From: JAFMDF01 sp965277445
Lineage (GTDB): Bacteria; Bacteroidota; Bacteroidia; Chitinophagales; Saprospiraceae
Length of the DNA stretch: 64,000 nucleotides
Reading direction: 5' to 3'
Assembly (NCBI GenBank): GCA_965277445.1
Contig: CBDICY010000030.1
Location: 385,218-449,217, forward strand
A program made the position numbers and the translations under genes. The notes beneath the pieces are model-generated. The model was not told the origin of the DNA and ran no database searches. It saw only the letters and a program-made list of their open reading frames with translations. Shown one piece after another: positions 8,992-18,355 of the stretch; positions within the stretch are counted from its first letter, which is position 1, and the number at the start of each line of letters is the position of its first letter.

Positions 8992-10380
8992 ATGAAAAAA
9001 TTACTGACTGTTCTTTTAGGCTTGCATTATTTTCTTCCCTTATTTTCCCAGAACCCTATTGTTCGAGAAACTTATTTTGAACAAGCAGATAACCAATGGA
9101 ATAAAGTTTTCATTGTAGAACGAACCTTTGACAATCAAGGTTTTTTGACAAACGAACAAGAATCCTATTTTGAAACCGCTATTGAACAATGGGTGGCTCA
9201 AAATAGTAAATGGTTTGATCTGGCAGGAAATGAAATTAGAGAAACAAGACAATACTTTGCAGGCATTGATTTAGGCTTTTTCGTACAAGATATACGTCGA
9301 ACTTTTGATGAGGATAATCGAATCTTGACAGAAGCATTTTATCAAAAAGAGGATAAGAATCGTGAATTAATATTGACCAATCGCAATGAATGGGAATACT
9401 TGGCAGATTGCTCAACAATTAAACGAATTTATCGACGAAATCAAGCAGCCAATGGGGAATTAGCTTTTCAAGGAGTTCAATTTTCGTTATTTGATAAAAA
9501 TTGTGAATACGTTTACCTTATTAGTAATAACCGAGATATATCTATTGAACGTTTGCGTAATCAAATCAGGCTCCGTTTCGAATTACTAGCAGATGGTAAA
9601 GAAAAAAGAATTGTAGAAACCTTAGCTTGTCCCAATGAATTTGGTTGTGAAGAATGGATGTTTAGAGAGCAGAAAACTTTTGATGCAGATGGGCGCTTAC
9701 TTACTTTTATTACTGGAAGTAGGGAAGGTTTTAGCCGATCAATTACCAATTTTGAATATCAACCAACCCAAACGACCACTATTTTTCAAAACTTTGTTCG
9801 ACGGAATAATTTAGCGGATCAATCTCTAGTGTCTAGAGTAATTGCGGTTACGGATACAAGTGGGCAACTTTTATCTCGACAAATTATTGAACCATTCTTT
9901 TTTAGTGAAACCGTTAATTTATATAATGAACAAGGGTTAATTACCCAAACGTTCTTTGAAAATACACGAAAAGATTCAACGGGAATTTATACGTTTCGAG
10001 ATACTACGAATTATAGGTATCAATATTACTGTGATGATTTGGTGCAATCCCGAATAGTCGATTATGGTGGCTTTAAAACAAAAATTGAGTACAGTTATTT
10101 ATTGCCAGTAGATTGTGCAATAGCTATCTCTGAATTATTGGTTTTTGATTTATTTCCCAACCCAGCTAGGAATTTACTAAATCTGGTAAGTGAACAATTT
10201 GTCAATAGCACTTTTTCCATAACGATTATTGATGCTTATGGGAAAGTCGTTCACCAGCAACAAAATTATCGAGATACTAATCAGGTAATAGATATTAGCG
10301 CTTTTTCCAATGGGGTCTATTTTCTTCAACTGAATAGTCAAGATAGAGTAGCGACTCAACCTTTTATTATAGCAAAATGA
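8992..10380 (+). CDS. Secreted protein with T9SS C-terminal sorting domain
   Basis: This 462-residue protein has an N-terminal signal peptide (MKKLLTVLLGLHYFLPLFSQ) and a C-terminal Por-secretion tail of about 75 residues (VFDLFPNPARNLLNLVSEQF, then NGVYFLQL), the signal for type IX secretion. The middle is a series of beta-rich segments resembling YD/RHS-like repeats (TFDNQGFLTNE, TFDEDNRILTE, TFDADGRLLTF, LYNEQGLITQTF). Such proteins end up outside the cell or anchored to its surface. It is a relative of the 583-residue protein at 27814-29526. Its stop overlaps the start of the next gene (ATGA), so the two are translationally linked. Confidence 0.85.
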   Translation: MKKLLTVLLGLHYFLPLFSQNPIVRETYFEQADNQWNKVFIVERTFDNQGFLTNEQESYFETAIEQWVAQNSKWFDLAGNEIRETRQYFAGIDLGFFVQDIRRTFDEDNRILTEAFYQKEDKNRELILTNRNEWEYLADCSTIKRIYRRNQAANGELAFQGVQFSLFDKNCEYVYLISNNRDISIERLRNQIRLRFELLADGKEKRIVETLACPNEFGCEEWMFREQKTFDADGRLLTFITGSREGFSRSITNFEYQPTQTTTIFQNFVRRNNLADQSLVSRVIAVTDTSGQLLSRQIIEPFFFSETVNLYNEQGLITQTFFENTRKDSTGIYTFRDTTNYRYQYYCDDLVQSRIVDYGGFKTKIEYSYLLPVDCAIAISELLVFDLFPNPARNLLNLVSEQFVNSTFSITIIDAYGKVVHQQQNYRDTNQVIDISAFSNGVYFLQLNSQDRVATQPFIIAK

Positions 10381-11102
10381 AAAATATAAATGTCATTGCT
10401 TTTGACGCAGATGATACGCTTTGGGTAAACGAACCCTATTTTAGAGTCGCAGAAAAGCAATTTTATGAGTTGATGGCAGATTATTTACCAAAAAATAGTC
10501 CTCCAAATGCTTTATTCCAAGCACAAATCAAAAACTTACCGCTCTATGGCTATGGTATAAAATCTTTCATTTTATCGATGATAGAAGCAGGAATAGCTAT
10601 AACAGATAAAACGATTCCATTAACTGCTATTATAGAAATGTTGAACATTGGCAAAGAAATGTTAGAAACACCTGTGGAATTGATTGATGGGATAGAGGCC
10701 GTTTTAAAAGTATTACAAGGAAAATACCGTTTGGTAATGGCAACAAAAGGAGATTTGTTAGACCAAGAACGCAAACTGGAAAAGTCTGGTTTAGCCAACT
10801 ATTTTCATCATATTGAAATCATGTCGGAAAAGAAAATTCCGAATTATAAGAAATTGATTCAGCATTTAGATATTCCACCTAATGAATTTTTGATGATTGG
10901 AAATTCCTTAAAGTCGGATGTTTTGCCCGTTTTGGAATTGGGCGCACATGCTTTTCATGTACCTTTTTCTACGACCTGGGAATACGAAAAAGTAGAGAAG
11001 ACTATTGAACATGAACGGTTTCGAGCTTTGGGGAAGATTGAGGAAGTCTTAGATTTTTTGTCGGTGAAACCACATCATGATAAATTAAATAAAATTTTTT
11101 AG
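10377..11102 (+). CDS. HAD-superfamily hydrolase
   Basis: This 241-residue cytoplasmic HAD hydrolase has motif I DADDTLW (nucleophile D10, acid/base D12), motif II VMATKGD, and motif IV near MIGNSLKSDVLPVLELGA. The substrate cannot be told from sequence; relatives act on small phosphorylated metabolites. It overlaps the upstream T9SS gene by 4 bp and is followed 3 bp later by a DinB-fold gene, so all three probably belong to one transcript. Confidence 0.85.
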   Translation: MKNINVIAFDADDTLWVNEPYFRVAEKQFYELMADYLPKNSPPNALFQAQIKNLPLYGYGIKSFILSMIEAGIAITDKTIPLTAIIEMLNIGKEMLETPVELIDGIEAVLKVLQGKYRLVMATKGDLLDQERKLEKSGLANYFHHIEIMSEKKIPNYKKLIQHLDIPPNEFLMIGNSLKSDVLPVLELGAHAFHVPFSTTWEYEKVEKTIEHERFRALGKIEEVLDFLSVKPHHDKLNKIF

Positions 11103-11105
11103 TAT

Positions 11106-11624
11106 ATGGAGTTTCCAAAAAAGAACGAATACTATCCTGGTTATCAACCATATCTCGACCTTGTTGATAATAAGCATTTTTTTGAACAATTTGACAATGT
11201 TACAAAGGAAACAATTGATTTATTTAAGTCAATTAGCATAGATAAATTAAATTATAAATATGCCGAAAACAAATGGACAGTAAAGGAAGTCCTCATGCAT
11301 ATAATAGATACGGAAAGAGGATTTTCCTATAGGGCAATAGTTTGTTTGCGAAATGATAATAAAACGCCATTATACGGAATGGACGAAGATTTTTATGCTG
11401 AAAACGTAAATGTTACCAATAGAAGTATTGAAAGTATGCTTGAAGAATTTGAAATAGTGAGAAAAGGATTTAGAATTTTATTTGAAAACTGTACCGCCGA
11501 ACAAGCTTCATTTTTAGGAAAAGGAATTCCTCATGAAATCTCGGCAAGAGCATTAGGATACATTTCCATTGGGCATACTAAACATCATTTAAATGTAATA
11601 AAGGAAAAATATTTAAACAGATGA
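11106..11624 (+). CDS. DinB-superfamily protein
   Basis: This 172-residue helical protein matches the DinB/DUF664-like four-helix fold. It has KWTVKEVLMHIIDTERGFSY with a conserved histidine and acidic residue in helix 2, and IGHTKHHLNVIKEKY at the C-terminus supplying the His pair. DinB proteins often bind a divalent metal and some are thiol-dependent transferases; the role of this one is unknown. The start ATG 11106 follows the HAD gene stop by 3 bp. Confidence 0.8.
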   Translation: MEFPKKNEYYPGYQPYLDLVDNKHFFEQFDNVTKETIDLFKSISIDKLNYKYAENKWTVKEVLMHIIDTERGFSYRAIVCLRNDNKTPLYGMDEDFYAENVNVTNRSIESMLEEFEIVRKGFRILFENCTAEQASFLGKGIPHEISARALGYISIGHTKHHLNVIKEKYLNR

Positions 11625-11742
11625 TAAAACCCGAATAGCTAACCAAATATATGTTTACCCGCTTAATCATTTAAGTGCTTATAAGAAAAAGCATCATAAA
11701 ACTTAAATGAACTTAAGGAACTACATGGTAAAATAATTAGAA

Positions 11743-12261
11743 GTGATAAAAAAAGATCCAACATACGAAACAGAAAGATTAATCATTCGACCAACAACGG
11801 TGGAAGATGCGCCTTTTGTATATGAGGTCATGAATACCGAGGGTTGGTTAAAATATATAGGGGATAGAGGGATAAAAACGGTGGAAGATGCCGCAGAATA
11901 CATCAAAGTCAAAATGCGTCCGCAGCAAGAACGATTGGGCTATTCTAACCATACGGTGATTCGAAAAAGCGATGGGGCGAAAATAGGGAGTTGTGGCTTA
12001 TACGATAGAGAAGGATTGGAAGGGGTGGATATTGGTTTTGCCTTCTTGCCGAAATATGGCAAACAAGGCTATGCCTATGAAAGTGCTGCTAAGATTAAAG
12101 CATTGGCTTTGAATGAATTTGGCTTAACTCAAATAAATGCCATTACGACACCAGCTAATAAGAATTCGCAAAAGTTGCTGGAGAAATTGGGTTTGCACTT
12201 TGTTAAGCTGATTAATTTACCGAATGACCCTGAGGAATTGATGTTTTATCAGTTGTTTTAA
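11743..12261 (+). CDS. GNAT acetyltransferase (RimJ/RimL type)
   Basis: This is a 172-residue N-acetyltransferase. It opens with TERLIIRPTTVEDAPFVYEV, typical of the RimJ/RimL-like Acetyltransf_3 group. The acetyl-CoA-binding region is IGFAFLPKYGKQGYAYES, where the usual R/Q-x-x-G-x-G/A loop appears as GKQGYA. It ends with the NKNSQKLLEKLGLHFVK signature. The start is GTG 11743, because the nearby ATG at 11724 runs into a stop after three codons. The substrate is unknown. Confidence 0.85.
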   Translation: MIKKDPTYETERLIIRPTTVEDAPFVYEVMNTEGWLKYIGDRGIKTVEDAAEYIKVKMRPQQERLGYSNHTVIRKSDGAKIGSCGLYDREGLEGVDIGFAFLPKYGKQGYAYESAAKIKALALNEFGLTQINAITTPANKNSQKLLEKLGLHFVKLINLPNDPEELMFYQLF

Positions 12262-12280
12262 TAAACCTAATAAGACCTAA

Positions 12281-12559
12281 ATGTCAGTAGAACTAAAAAT
12301 AAAAACAGGGACAATAGGAGTAATAAAAAGAAAAGGACTTTTTGTTCAAAATATTCGATTGCTTTATTCTGGAATGCCGAATAATCAAACCTTCACGATG
12401 ACTCCAGTAGTGAAAGAAGAATCTATTTCGGACGGATTCGGTTTTACGCCTGTTATTTACTATCATATTGAATCTACAAAAATTAATATTTTAGAAAACG
12501 AGTATAAAGTGATTGATGTGAATAAAGATTGGATTGTGCTTCAGCCTATTAAAAGTTAA
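12281..12559 (+). CDS. Small hypothetical protein
   Basis: This 92-residue, beta-rich, lysine-rich protein (MSVELKIKTGTIGVIKRKGL) has no signal peptide or membrane segment. I do not recognise it. It begins 19 bp after the GNAT gene on the same strand, inside the block that separates sufB from sufC. Confidence 0.55.
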   Translation: MSVELKIKTGTIGVIKRKGLFVQNIRLLYSGMPNNQTFTMTPVVKEESISDGFGFTPVIYYHIESTKINILENEYKVIDVNKDWIVLQPIKS

Positions 12560-12636
12560 AAGGCTCAAAATGATTTGACTGTAGAAGAGTAGGTTAGACC
12601 TAAGCTACTTTTACCCAATTAAAAATACTCTTTTAT

Positions 12637-12939
12637 ATGATTCTAGAAGTAGCCGTTTTAAATGTAAAACCAACATTGGCGGAACAATTTGAACAAGATT
12701 TTCAAAAAGCAGGTCAATATATTAGTTCTATTAAAGGCTATGTCAACCATTCTTTACAAAAGTGTATTGAAGTAGATAACCAGTATTTATTATTGGTCAA
12801 TTGGGAAACGTTGGAAGATCATACGATTGGGTTTAGGCAATCAGCAGTTTATCAGGAATGGAAAAAATTGCTGCATGATTACTATGACCCTTTTCCAAAA
12901 GTAGAGCATTATGAAATGGTTGTTTTTAATGATGAATGA
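12637..12939 (+). CDS. Antibiotic-biosynthesis-monooxygenase (ABM) fold protein
   Basis: This is a 100-residue dimeric alpha/beta-barrel type protein. It has the ABM pattern: MILEVAVLNVKP at the N-terminus, the helix AEQFEQDFQKAGQYIS, GYVNHSLQKCIE, LLLVNWETLEDHTIGFRQS, and the C-terminal strand VEHYEMV. The family includes heme- or quinone-modifying monooxygenases and many proteins of unknown role. The coding end merges with an acgataa repeat (about 12926-12965). Confidence 0.8.
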   Translation: MILEVAVLNVKPTLAEQFEQDFQKAGQYISSIKGYVNHSLQKCIEVDNQYLLLVNWETLEDHTIGFRQSAVYQEWKKLLHDYYDPFPKVEHYEMVVFNDE

Positions 12940-12985
12940 TAAACGATAAACGATGAATTGAAATGATACATAAGCTAGTAGAGCA

Positions 12986-13615
12986 ATGAAAAATCTAAAT
13001 AATCTTATTCGAGAAGGATATGATATTTTTTCGGGGCATCAACCAAAAACAGCAATTGATGCTTGTACTTTTTGTTGTATGACGGAAGAAGATGCTCAAC
13101 AATTAGTGTCTTTGCCAGTTGATGAAATTCCATTGGAAGTGCTGAAAAAGTATCAAGATGCAGCTACTCCTGAAAAATTAGATAGTGGAGAGTTGAAATA
13201 TTTTGCACCAAGGTATTTAGAATTGATAAAAAGTTATCAATTTCCTTCTTTCGAGCCTGTATTATCGCTGACTAGGTTTGGCAAAATAAAGGCATTTCAT
13301 TGGACAAAAGAGGAACGGCAATTATTAGATGAATTTTCCCTCACTTTTTTTGATCAATATTTGCAAGCGAGAAATCCTAAAACGACTGCTTCGGCAATGG
13401 ATATTTTACTGATGTTTTACAAAGGTAAATTTGATATTCAGCCATTACTTAGCTTATGGGATTCGATGCAATCAAAAGCTAGTTATGACCATTTTCAATC
13501 TTTGTCGACTGAAATAGTCTTAGATAAGAAAGGGAAACAAACGATTGTAAATGTCTTTTCGGAGGATGGGTTTAATAAGATCATACTTGCTTGGTTAGCT
13601 AAGAAAAATAAATAA
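12986..13615 (+). CDS. Hypothetical protein
   Basis: This 209-residue soluble protein is not recognised. The N-terminal part has a cysteine cluster (DACTFCCMTEEDAQQL) that could bind metal. The rest is predicted helical and acidic, with no signal or membrane segment. It lies six bases before the next gene, a GNAT acetyltransferase starting with TTG, so the two are likely co-expressed. Confidence 0.6.
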   Translation: MKNLNNLIREGYDIFSGHQPKTAIDACTFCCMTEEDAQQLVSLPVDEIPLEVLKKYQDAATPEKLDSGELKYFAPRYLELIKSYQFPSFEPVLSLTRFGKIKAFHWTKEERQLLDEFSLTFFDQYLQARNPKTTASAMDILLMFYKGKFDIQPLLSLWDSMQSKASYDHFQSLSTEIVLDKKGKQTIVNVFSEDGFNKIILAWLAKKNK

Positions 13616-13621
13616 GTTGAT

Positions 13622-14140
13622 TTGGAACTGAAAGCATGTACCATACAAGATTTAAAGGAACTTATTCTTATAACCCAAACGACCTATAGAGCACATTACC
13701 AATACCTTTGGAAAGACAAAGGTGAACAATACATTCAGGCGAATTATACGACAACTGCCTTAACTAAAGAATTGACAGATAAAAATGTGGGTATTTATTT
13801 TATTATAGAAGCTAGGAAAATTTATGGTTTCCTAAAGTTGCAATTTGATGCTCCTTTAGAGAATCATGGAGCCAAAGAAGCAATGGAATTAGCTCGCATT
13901 TATTTGTTGAAAGAAGGAATGGGTAAAGGACTCGGTAAAGCAGTTATGCAAGCAGTAGATAAAATTGCCATTAAGCTTGATAAAAAAGTGATTTGGTTAA
14001 AAACGATGGATAGTAGTGAAGCAGCTATTTTTTATCAAAATTTCGGATATGAAATTTGTGGAGAAACGGCTTTGAATATTGCAGGAATTTATCCTGAATT
14101 ACAAAGACAATTGATTCTGAAAAAACGATTATCAAAATAA
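13622..14140 (+). CDS. GNAT acetyltransferase
   Basis: This 172-residue GNAT-family N-acetyltransferase has the central beta4-alpha3 acetyl-CoA motif at ELARIYLLKEGMGKGLGKAV, where GMGKGLG supplies the pyrophosphate-binding loop, and the late motif SEAAIFYQNFGYEICGET. The start is TTG at 13622, six bases after the previous stop; no ATG in frame would preserve the N-terminal strand. It is a second GNAT in the same block but of a different subgroup from the one at 11743. Confidence 0.82.
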   Translation: MELKACTIQDLKELILITQTTYRAHYQYLWKDKGEQYIQANYTTTALTKELTDKNVGIYFIIEARKIYGFLKLQFDAPLENHGAKEAMELARIYLLKEGMGKGLGKAVMQAVDKIAIKLDKKVIWLKTMDSSEAAIFYQNFGYEICGETALNIAGIYPELQRQLILKKRLSK

Positions 14141-14149
14141 ATATAGATA

Positions 14150-15430
14150 ATGTCTCAGATTAAAATAAAAAATTTTGGTCCAATTAGAGAAGGTTACTTA
14201 GAAAATGACGGCTGGTTAGACATTCGTAAGGTTACGGTATTTATTGGGAATCAAGGTTCTGGAAAAAGTACAGTAGCTAAACTAATTTCTTGTTTTAAAT
14301 GGATAGAGAAGGTTTTAGTTAGGGGAGATTATAATACTAAATGGTTTACAGAAGAGGATAGATTTAAAAACTATTGTGCCTATCACAAAATCCATAATTA
14401 CTTTAAAGAGAATACAGCATTAAGTTACCGAGGTAATGCCTATCAAATAGGTTATGCTAATGGGAAATTAACAGTTAAAGAAAATAATAGAGGTAATTAT
14501 CAACTACCTCAAATCATGTATGTTCCAGCAGAAAGAAATTTTATTAGCACTATCAATAACCCTGAATTATTGAAACTCTCTTCTGATGCGCTAATTGAAT
14601 TTTTGACTGAGTTTGATAATGCAAAAAAACAAATACATACAATGGGTATGAGGATGCCTATTAATGATACTAGTATTGAATATAATCCGTTAACTGAGAA
14701 TATTGATATAAGAGGAAAAGACTACAAAGTGAGTCTCTTGGAAGCATCGAGTGGTTTTCAGTCAGTTGTTCCATTATATATGGTTTCATTTTTTCTGACT
14801 TTTTCTATAAAAACGCCTTTTGATCGTACTAAATTAATGAACAACGAAGAGTTGACCTATCTCAAAAAAAATATGGTCAAACCAATGAGTAGCGAGGAAT
14901 TAAAACGATTTAAAAAAGATATATCAGATATTTGGGCAAACGAAGATTTTACAGATGAACAAAGAAGGGCTGCTCTTTCAGTTGTGTCTGCAAAATTTAA
15001 TAAATCAGCTTTTATTAACATCGTAGAAGAACCTGAACAGAATTTATACCCTAAGTCTCAACGGCAGTTATTAAATAGTCTATTAAAACTAAATAATGTT
15101 GTTGAAGGCAATGAACTCATAATGACGACTCACAGCCCCTACATTATTAATTATTTGACCATTGCAATCCAAGGAATGGCTTTGAATCAAAAAATTAATA
15201 CTACGTCAAATACTAATGGGGCACTTGATAAACTACAGAAAATTGTTCCTAAAAACGCAATAATATCTGGTGAAGATGTTGTCATTTACCAATTAAACGA
15301 AAAGGATGGAAGTATTGAGAAATTAGGGAATTATGAAGGAATTCCTTCCGACGAGAACTATCTAAATCAATCACTTGCTGTTGGAAATGAATTATTTGAT
15401 GCGCTTTTAGAAATTGAACAAGGATTATAA
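14150..15430 (+). CDS. AAA/ABC-type ATPase of the OLD/AAA_15 type
   Basis: This 426-residue SMC/OLD-like ATPase without membrane segments has Walker A GNQGSGKST (33-41), an ABC-like signature EASSGFQSVVPL (about 198-209), Walker B AFINIVEEPEQNL (287-299) and H-loop MTTHSPYIINYL (H328). Such stand-alone ATPases are commonly paired with a nuclease or toxin in anti-phage and abortive-infection systems (Septu, Gabija and others). The next gene overlaps it by one base (TAATG) and carries a nuclease-like ExK motif, which supports such a module. The nearest known system is not identified. Confidence 0.85.
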   Translation: MSQIKIKNFGPIREGYLENDGWLDIRKVTVFIGNQGSGKSTVAKLISCFKWIEKVLVRGDYNTKWFTEEDRFKNYCAYHKIHNYFKENTALSYRGNAYQIGYANGKLTVKENNRGNYQLPQIMYVPAERNFISTINNPELLKLSSDALIEFLTEFDNAKKQIHTMGMRMPINDTSIEYNPLTENIDIRGKDYKVSLLEASSGFQSVVPLYMVSFFLTFSIKTPFDRTKLMNNEELTYLKKNMVKPMSSEELKRFKKDISDIWANEDFTDEQRRAALSVVSAKFNKSAFINIVEEPEQNLYPKSQRQLLNSLLKLNNVVEGNELIMTTHSPYIINYLTIAIQGMALNQKINTTSNTNGALDKLQKIVPKNAIISGEDVVIYQLNEKDGSIEKLGNYEGIPSDENYLNQSLAVGNELFDALLEIEQGL

Positions 15431-15929
15431 TGAAAACTAATTTTTTTGAAACTGAATGCCAAGAGGATGCAAGGACAAATGCTGAATTTGGTATTTGTGA
15501 TGATGAAAATGGAGAAAAAGCGTATACAACCAAAGAGGAAAGTAATAGTTGGATAGCGACGGTTAAAAATGATTTACAGAAAAATATTGTTTTTACAGCA
15601 ATAGACAATTGTATAGAAATTTTAAAAGAAGGGACTAACGACCAAGAACGTACTTGTGACGGAATGTTAACTTTCGACAATCATTTATATTTGATTGAAT
15701 TAAAAAATCAGATGACTGGTAGTTGGAAATCAGATGCTTTTAATCAATTAGAAAATACTATTAAGCTGATTATCCAGAATTTGATGTATTTAAATATAAA
15801 AAGGCTTTTGCCTGTAATAAAAAACGAAAATATCCTCGATTTAAAACAATAGATAATGAAAGAAACAGGCGTTTCTTTACTAAATATGGTTTTAGAATTG
15901 GTATACAAGCAGATATTATTATAAAATAA
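15430..15929 (+). pseudogene. PD-(D/E)XK nuclease-like partner of the ATPase, frameshifted
   Basis: The uninterrupted frame (15430-15852, 140 residues) contains CDGMLTFDNHLYLIELKNQ. D77 and E90-L-K92 fit the D...ExK core of PD-(D/E)XK nucleases. After about residue 112, near base 15766-15768, the protein-like signal moves to another frame that runs 15768-15929. It reads DYPEFDVFKYKKAF, then ACNKKRKYPRF, then RFFTKYGFRIGIQADIIIK. Adding one base there would give an intact protein of about 166 residues. So either the gene is broken, the ribosome shifts, or the sequence has an error. The start overlaps the ATPase stop (TAATG). Nuclease assignment is by motif only. Confidence 0.7.
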
Positions 15930-15993
15930 AATTACCAAAACATCTTAAGAACTATGTAATCAAAGTGATTATGTAGTAAAATTTAAATAGAAA

Positions 15994-16761
15994 ATGCTAA
16001 AAATTAAAGACTTAAAAGTCTCCGTAGAAGACAAGGAAATCCTAAGAGGTATTAATCTAGACATTAAGCCAGGAGAAGTTCATGCAATTATGGGCCCGAA
16101 TGGTTCTGGAAAAAGTACTTTATCGCACGTCTTAGCTGGTAAAGATGATTATGAAGTAGATAGCGGAAGTATTGAATTTTGTGGGGAAGATTTATTGGAT
16201 ATGGAAATTGATGAAAGAGCTATAGCTGGTATCTTTTTGGCGTTTCAATATCCTGTAGAAATTCCAGGTGTTAGTAATGCCAATTTCTTGAAGAGTATGG
16301 TTAATTCTGTGCGTAAGGCAAGAGGAGAGGAAGAAATGAATGCCATGGAAATGCTTAAATACTTACGGGCAAAGACCAAGTTGGTAGAACTAGATCAAGC
16401 TTTATTAAAGCGGTCTTTAAATGAAGGTTTTTCTGGTGGAGAAAAGAAGCGAAATGAAATGCTGCAAATGGCAGTATTAGAACCGAAATTAGGCATCTTG
16501 GATGAAACCGATTCTGGTTTAGATATTGATGCTTTGCGAATTGTAGCCAATGCAGTTAATCAATTGCGCACTAAAGATCGTTCTTTCTTAGTCGTGACGC
16601 ATTACCAACGATTGTTGGATTATATTGTCCCTGATTATGTACACGTTTTATATAACGGACAGATCGTGAAAACGGGTGATAAAAATTTAGCTTTGGAATT
16701 AGAGAAGCGAGGATATGATTGGATTAAGGAAGAAGTGGATGGCGTTGCAGTAGGCAGTTAG
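15994..16761 (+). CDS. sufC: Fe-S assembly ATPase SufC
   Basis: SufC is the ABC-type ATPase that powers the SufBCD scaffold. The 255-residue protein has Walker A GPNGSGKST (34-42), Q-loop region FLAFQYPVEIPG, the SufC-type signature LNEGFSGGEKKRNEM, Walker B LGILDETDSGLD and switch histidine VVTHYQRLLDY. It has no transmembrane domain. In related bacteria sufC directly follows sufB; here 7.1 kb of other genes lie between them. The sufD gene follows after a 123-bp spacer full of aaccgt repeats. Confidence 0.97.
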   Translation: MLKIKDLKVSVEDKEILRGINLDIKPGEVHAIMGPNGSGKSTLSHVLAGKDDYEVDSGSIEFCGEDLLDMEIDERAIAGIFLAFQYPVEIPGVSNANFLKSMVNSVRKARGEEEMNAMEMLKYLRAKTKLVELDQALLKRSLNEGFSGGEKKRNEMLQMAVLEPKLGILDETDSGLDIDALRIVANAVNQLRTKDRSFLVVTHYQRLLDYIVPDYVHVLYNGQIVKTGDKNLALELEKRGYDWIKEEVDGVAVGS

Positions 16762-16880
16762 CAGTATCCAGTAGGCAGTTTATATTGCTGCCATTTAAAA
16801 TTTTTCATTTAAAAATTAAAGGTTTTCGATTTTATATTGGCTAACCGTCAACCGTAAACCGTCAACCGTGAACCGTAATA
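16757..16880 (+). repeat. AACCGTN heptamer array directly before sufD
   Basis: Bases 16842-16880 are a tandem array of a 7-nt unit (aaccgtc, aaccgta, aaccgtg). They end only four bases before the sufD start codon. A different unit (agcagt/ggcagt) occupies 16757-16785 just after the sufC stop. Such locus-specific heptamers recur across this window. Confidence 0.75.
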
Positions 16881-16884
16881 AAAA

Positions 16885-18210
16885 ATGGCAACAGCTATTG
16901 ATAATAAATCAGCCGAAATCGTTGCGAAATATCGAACCTTGTTCGACCTTAAAGAGCAGCAATTAAACGGTCAAAAAGCACATCCGTTGCACGCTATTCG
17001 ACGGCAAGCAATGGAACGATTGGAAAGCATGGGCTTTCCTGCGAGAAAGGATGAAGACTATAAATACACCTACGTTACAAAAATTGCGAAGCAGTCTTTT
17101 TCGGAAGGAAAAGGATCAATTATTGGCGAAAATGTGGTCAAAGCAGCAAGTTTTGGCGAGATGGACGCTTACCAATTGGTTTTTGTCAATGGTGTTTTGA
17201 ATCAAGAGTTATCTAATTTTGGTAACCAAGCGGATGGTTTGACTATTAGTGATTTAAAAACGGCTTTTGACAATGCAGCGACGAAGGAGGTCATTGAAAA
17301 TGCCTTGACGAGTGAATTAGGGCAAAATGCTTTTGTGGCCTTAAATACCGCCTTGTCTCATAGTGGTACTTTTATCCACGTAAGCAGAGGCACGCAAGTT
17401 GATAAGCCCATTCATTTGACCAATATTACGGTGTCAGGTGGAGCAGCGATTATGACCAATCCACAAGTTTTGATTGTAGCAGAAGAAAGTAGTGAGGTGA
17501 GTGTAATTGAAACCTACTCCGCTATCAATGATGGGACTTATTTTACCAATGCTTTAAGTCGAATTGTGGTTGGTAGAAACGCCCATGTGCATCATTATAA
17601 ATTACAGAATGAAAGCTTAAATGCTTTTCAAATTAATAACTCAATTGCAACCCAAGAAAGAGATAGTACTTATTCGTCTTATGTCTTGGATTTAGGTGGT
17701 AAAACGGTTAGAAATAATTTGAGTTCTCATTTGCAATCATCTGGTACCAATACCAACTTATACGGTGTTTATTTAGCAAAAGGAGATCAGCATATTGATA
17801 ATCAAAGTTTTATCGATCATGCACATCCACATTGCGAAAGTAATGAATTGTACAAAGGGATTATTGATGATAAAGGTCGAGGGGTATTTAATGGAAAAGT
17901 AAATGTGCGTCAAGATGCACAAAAAACCAATGCTTTCCAGCAAAATAGTAGTTTGGTATTGTCTGATACGGCTACGATGGACACCAAACCGCAATTAGAA
18001 ATTTTTGCAGATGATGTGAAATGTTCGCATGGGGCAACGATTGGACAAATGGATGAGACGTCTATCTATTACCTTAGAACTAGAGGAATGAGTTTGGAAC
18101 AAGCTCGGTCTATGTTGCAATTTGCTTTTGTGGCGGAGGTATTAGAGAATTTTCAATTAGAAGGAGTGAAGGAGAAGGCTTTGGCGATGATGGAAGAGAA
18201 GTTGGGATAG
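16885..18210 (+). CDS. sufD: Fe-S cluster assembly protein SufD
   Basis: SufD, a SufB paralogue, completes the SufBC2D scaffold and is needed for iron entry. The 441-residue protein has an N-terminal helical region (PARKDEDYKYTYVTKI) and the SufD beta-helix core with GTQVDKPIHL, SYVLDLGGKTVRNNL, NQSFIDHAHPHCESNE, FNGKVNVRQDAQKTNAFQ, LEIFADDVKCSHGATIGQ and the C-terminal RTRGMSLEQARSML. These match the family throughout. It starts at ATG 16885, immediately behind a heptamer array. Confidence 0.96.
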   Translation: MATAIDNKSAEIVAKYRTLFDLKEQQLNGQKAHPLHAIRRQAMERLESMGFPARKDEDYKYTYVTKIAKQSFSEGKGSIIGENVVKAASFGEMDAYQLVFVNGVLNQELSNFGNQADGLTISDLKTAFDNAATKEVIENALTSELGQNAFVALNTALSHSGTFIHVSRGTQVDKPIHLTNITVSGGAAIMTNPQVLIVAEESSEVSVIETYSAINDGTYFTNALSRIVVGRNAHVHHYKLQNESLNAFQINNSIATQERDSTYSSYVLDLGGKTVRNNLSSHLQSSGTNTNLYGVYLAKGDQHIDNQSFIDHAHPHCESNELYKGIIDDKGRGVFNGKVNVRQDAQKTNAFQQNSSLVLSDTATMDTKPQLEIFADDVKCSHGATIGQMDETSIYYLRTRGMSLEQARSMLQFAFVAEVLENFQLEGVKEKALAMMEEKLG

Positions 18211-18355
18211 GTTGAAATAAGTAATTGTAATAGTATTGGTTTGGTGAAAGGAAACTAGTTAGTCTATCTATTTGTTGATTAATTGTATAAGTATTCATAC
18301 TGTTAAATAAAATGATAATACTAAAATATAGTTTTCAACTATAAAAACCAATGCT

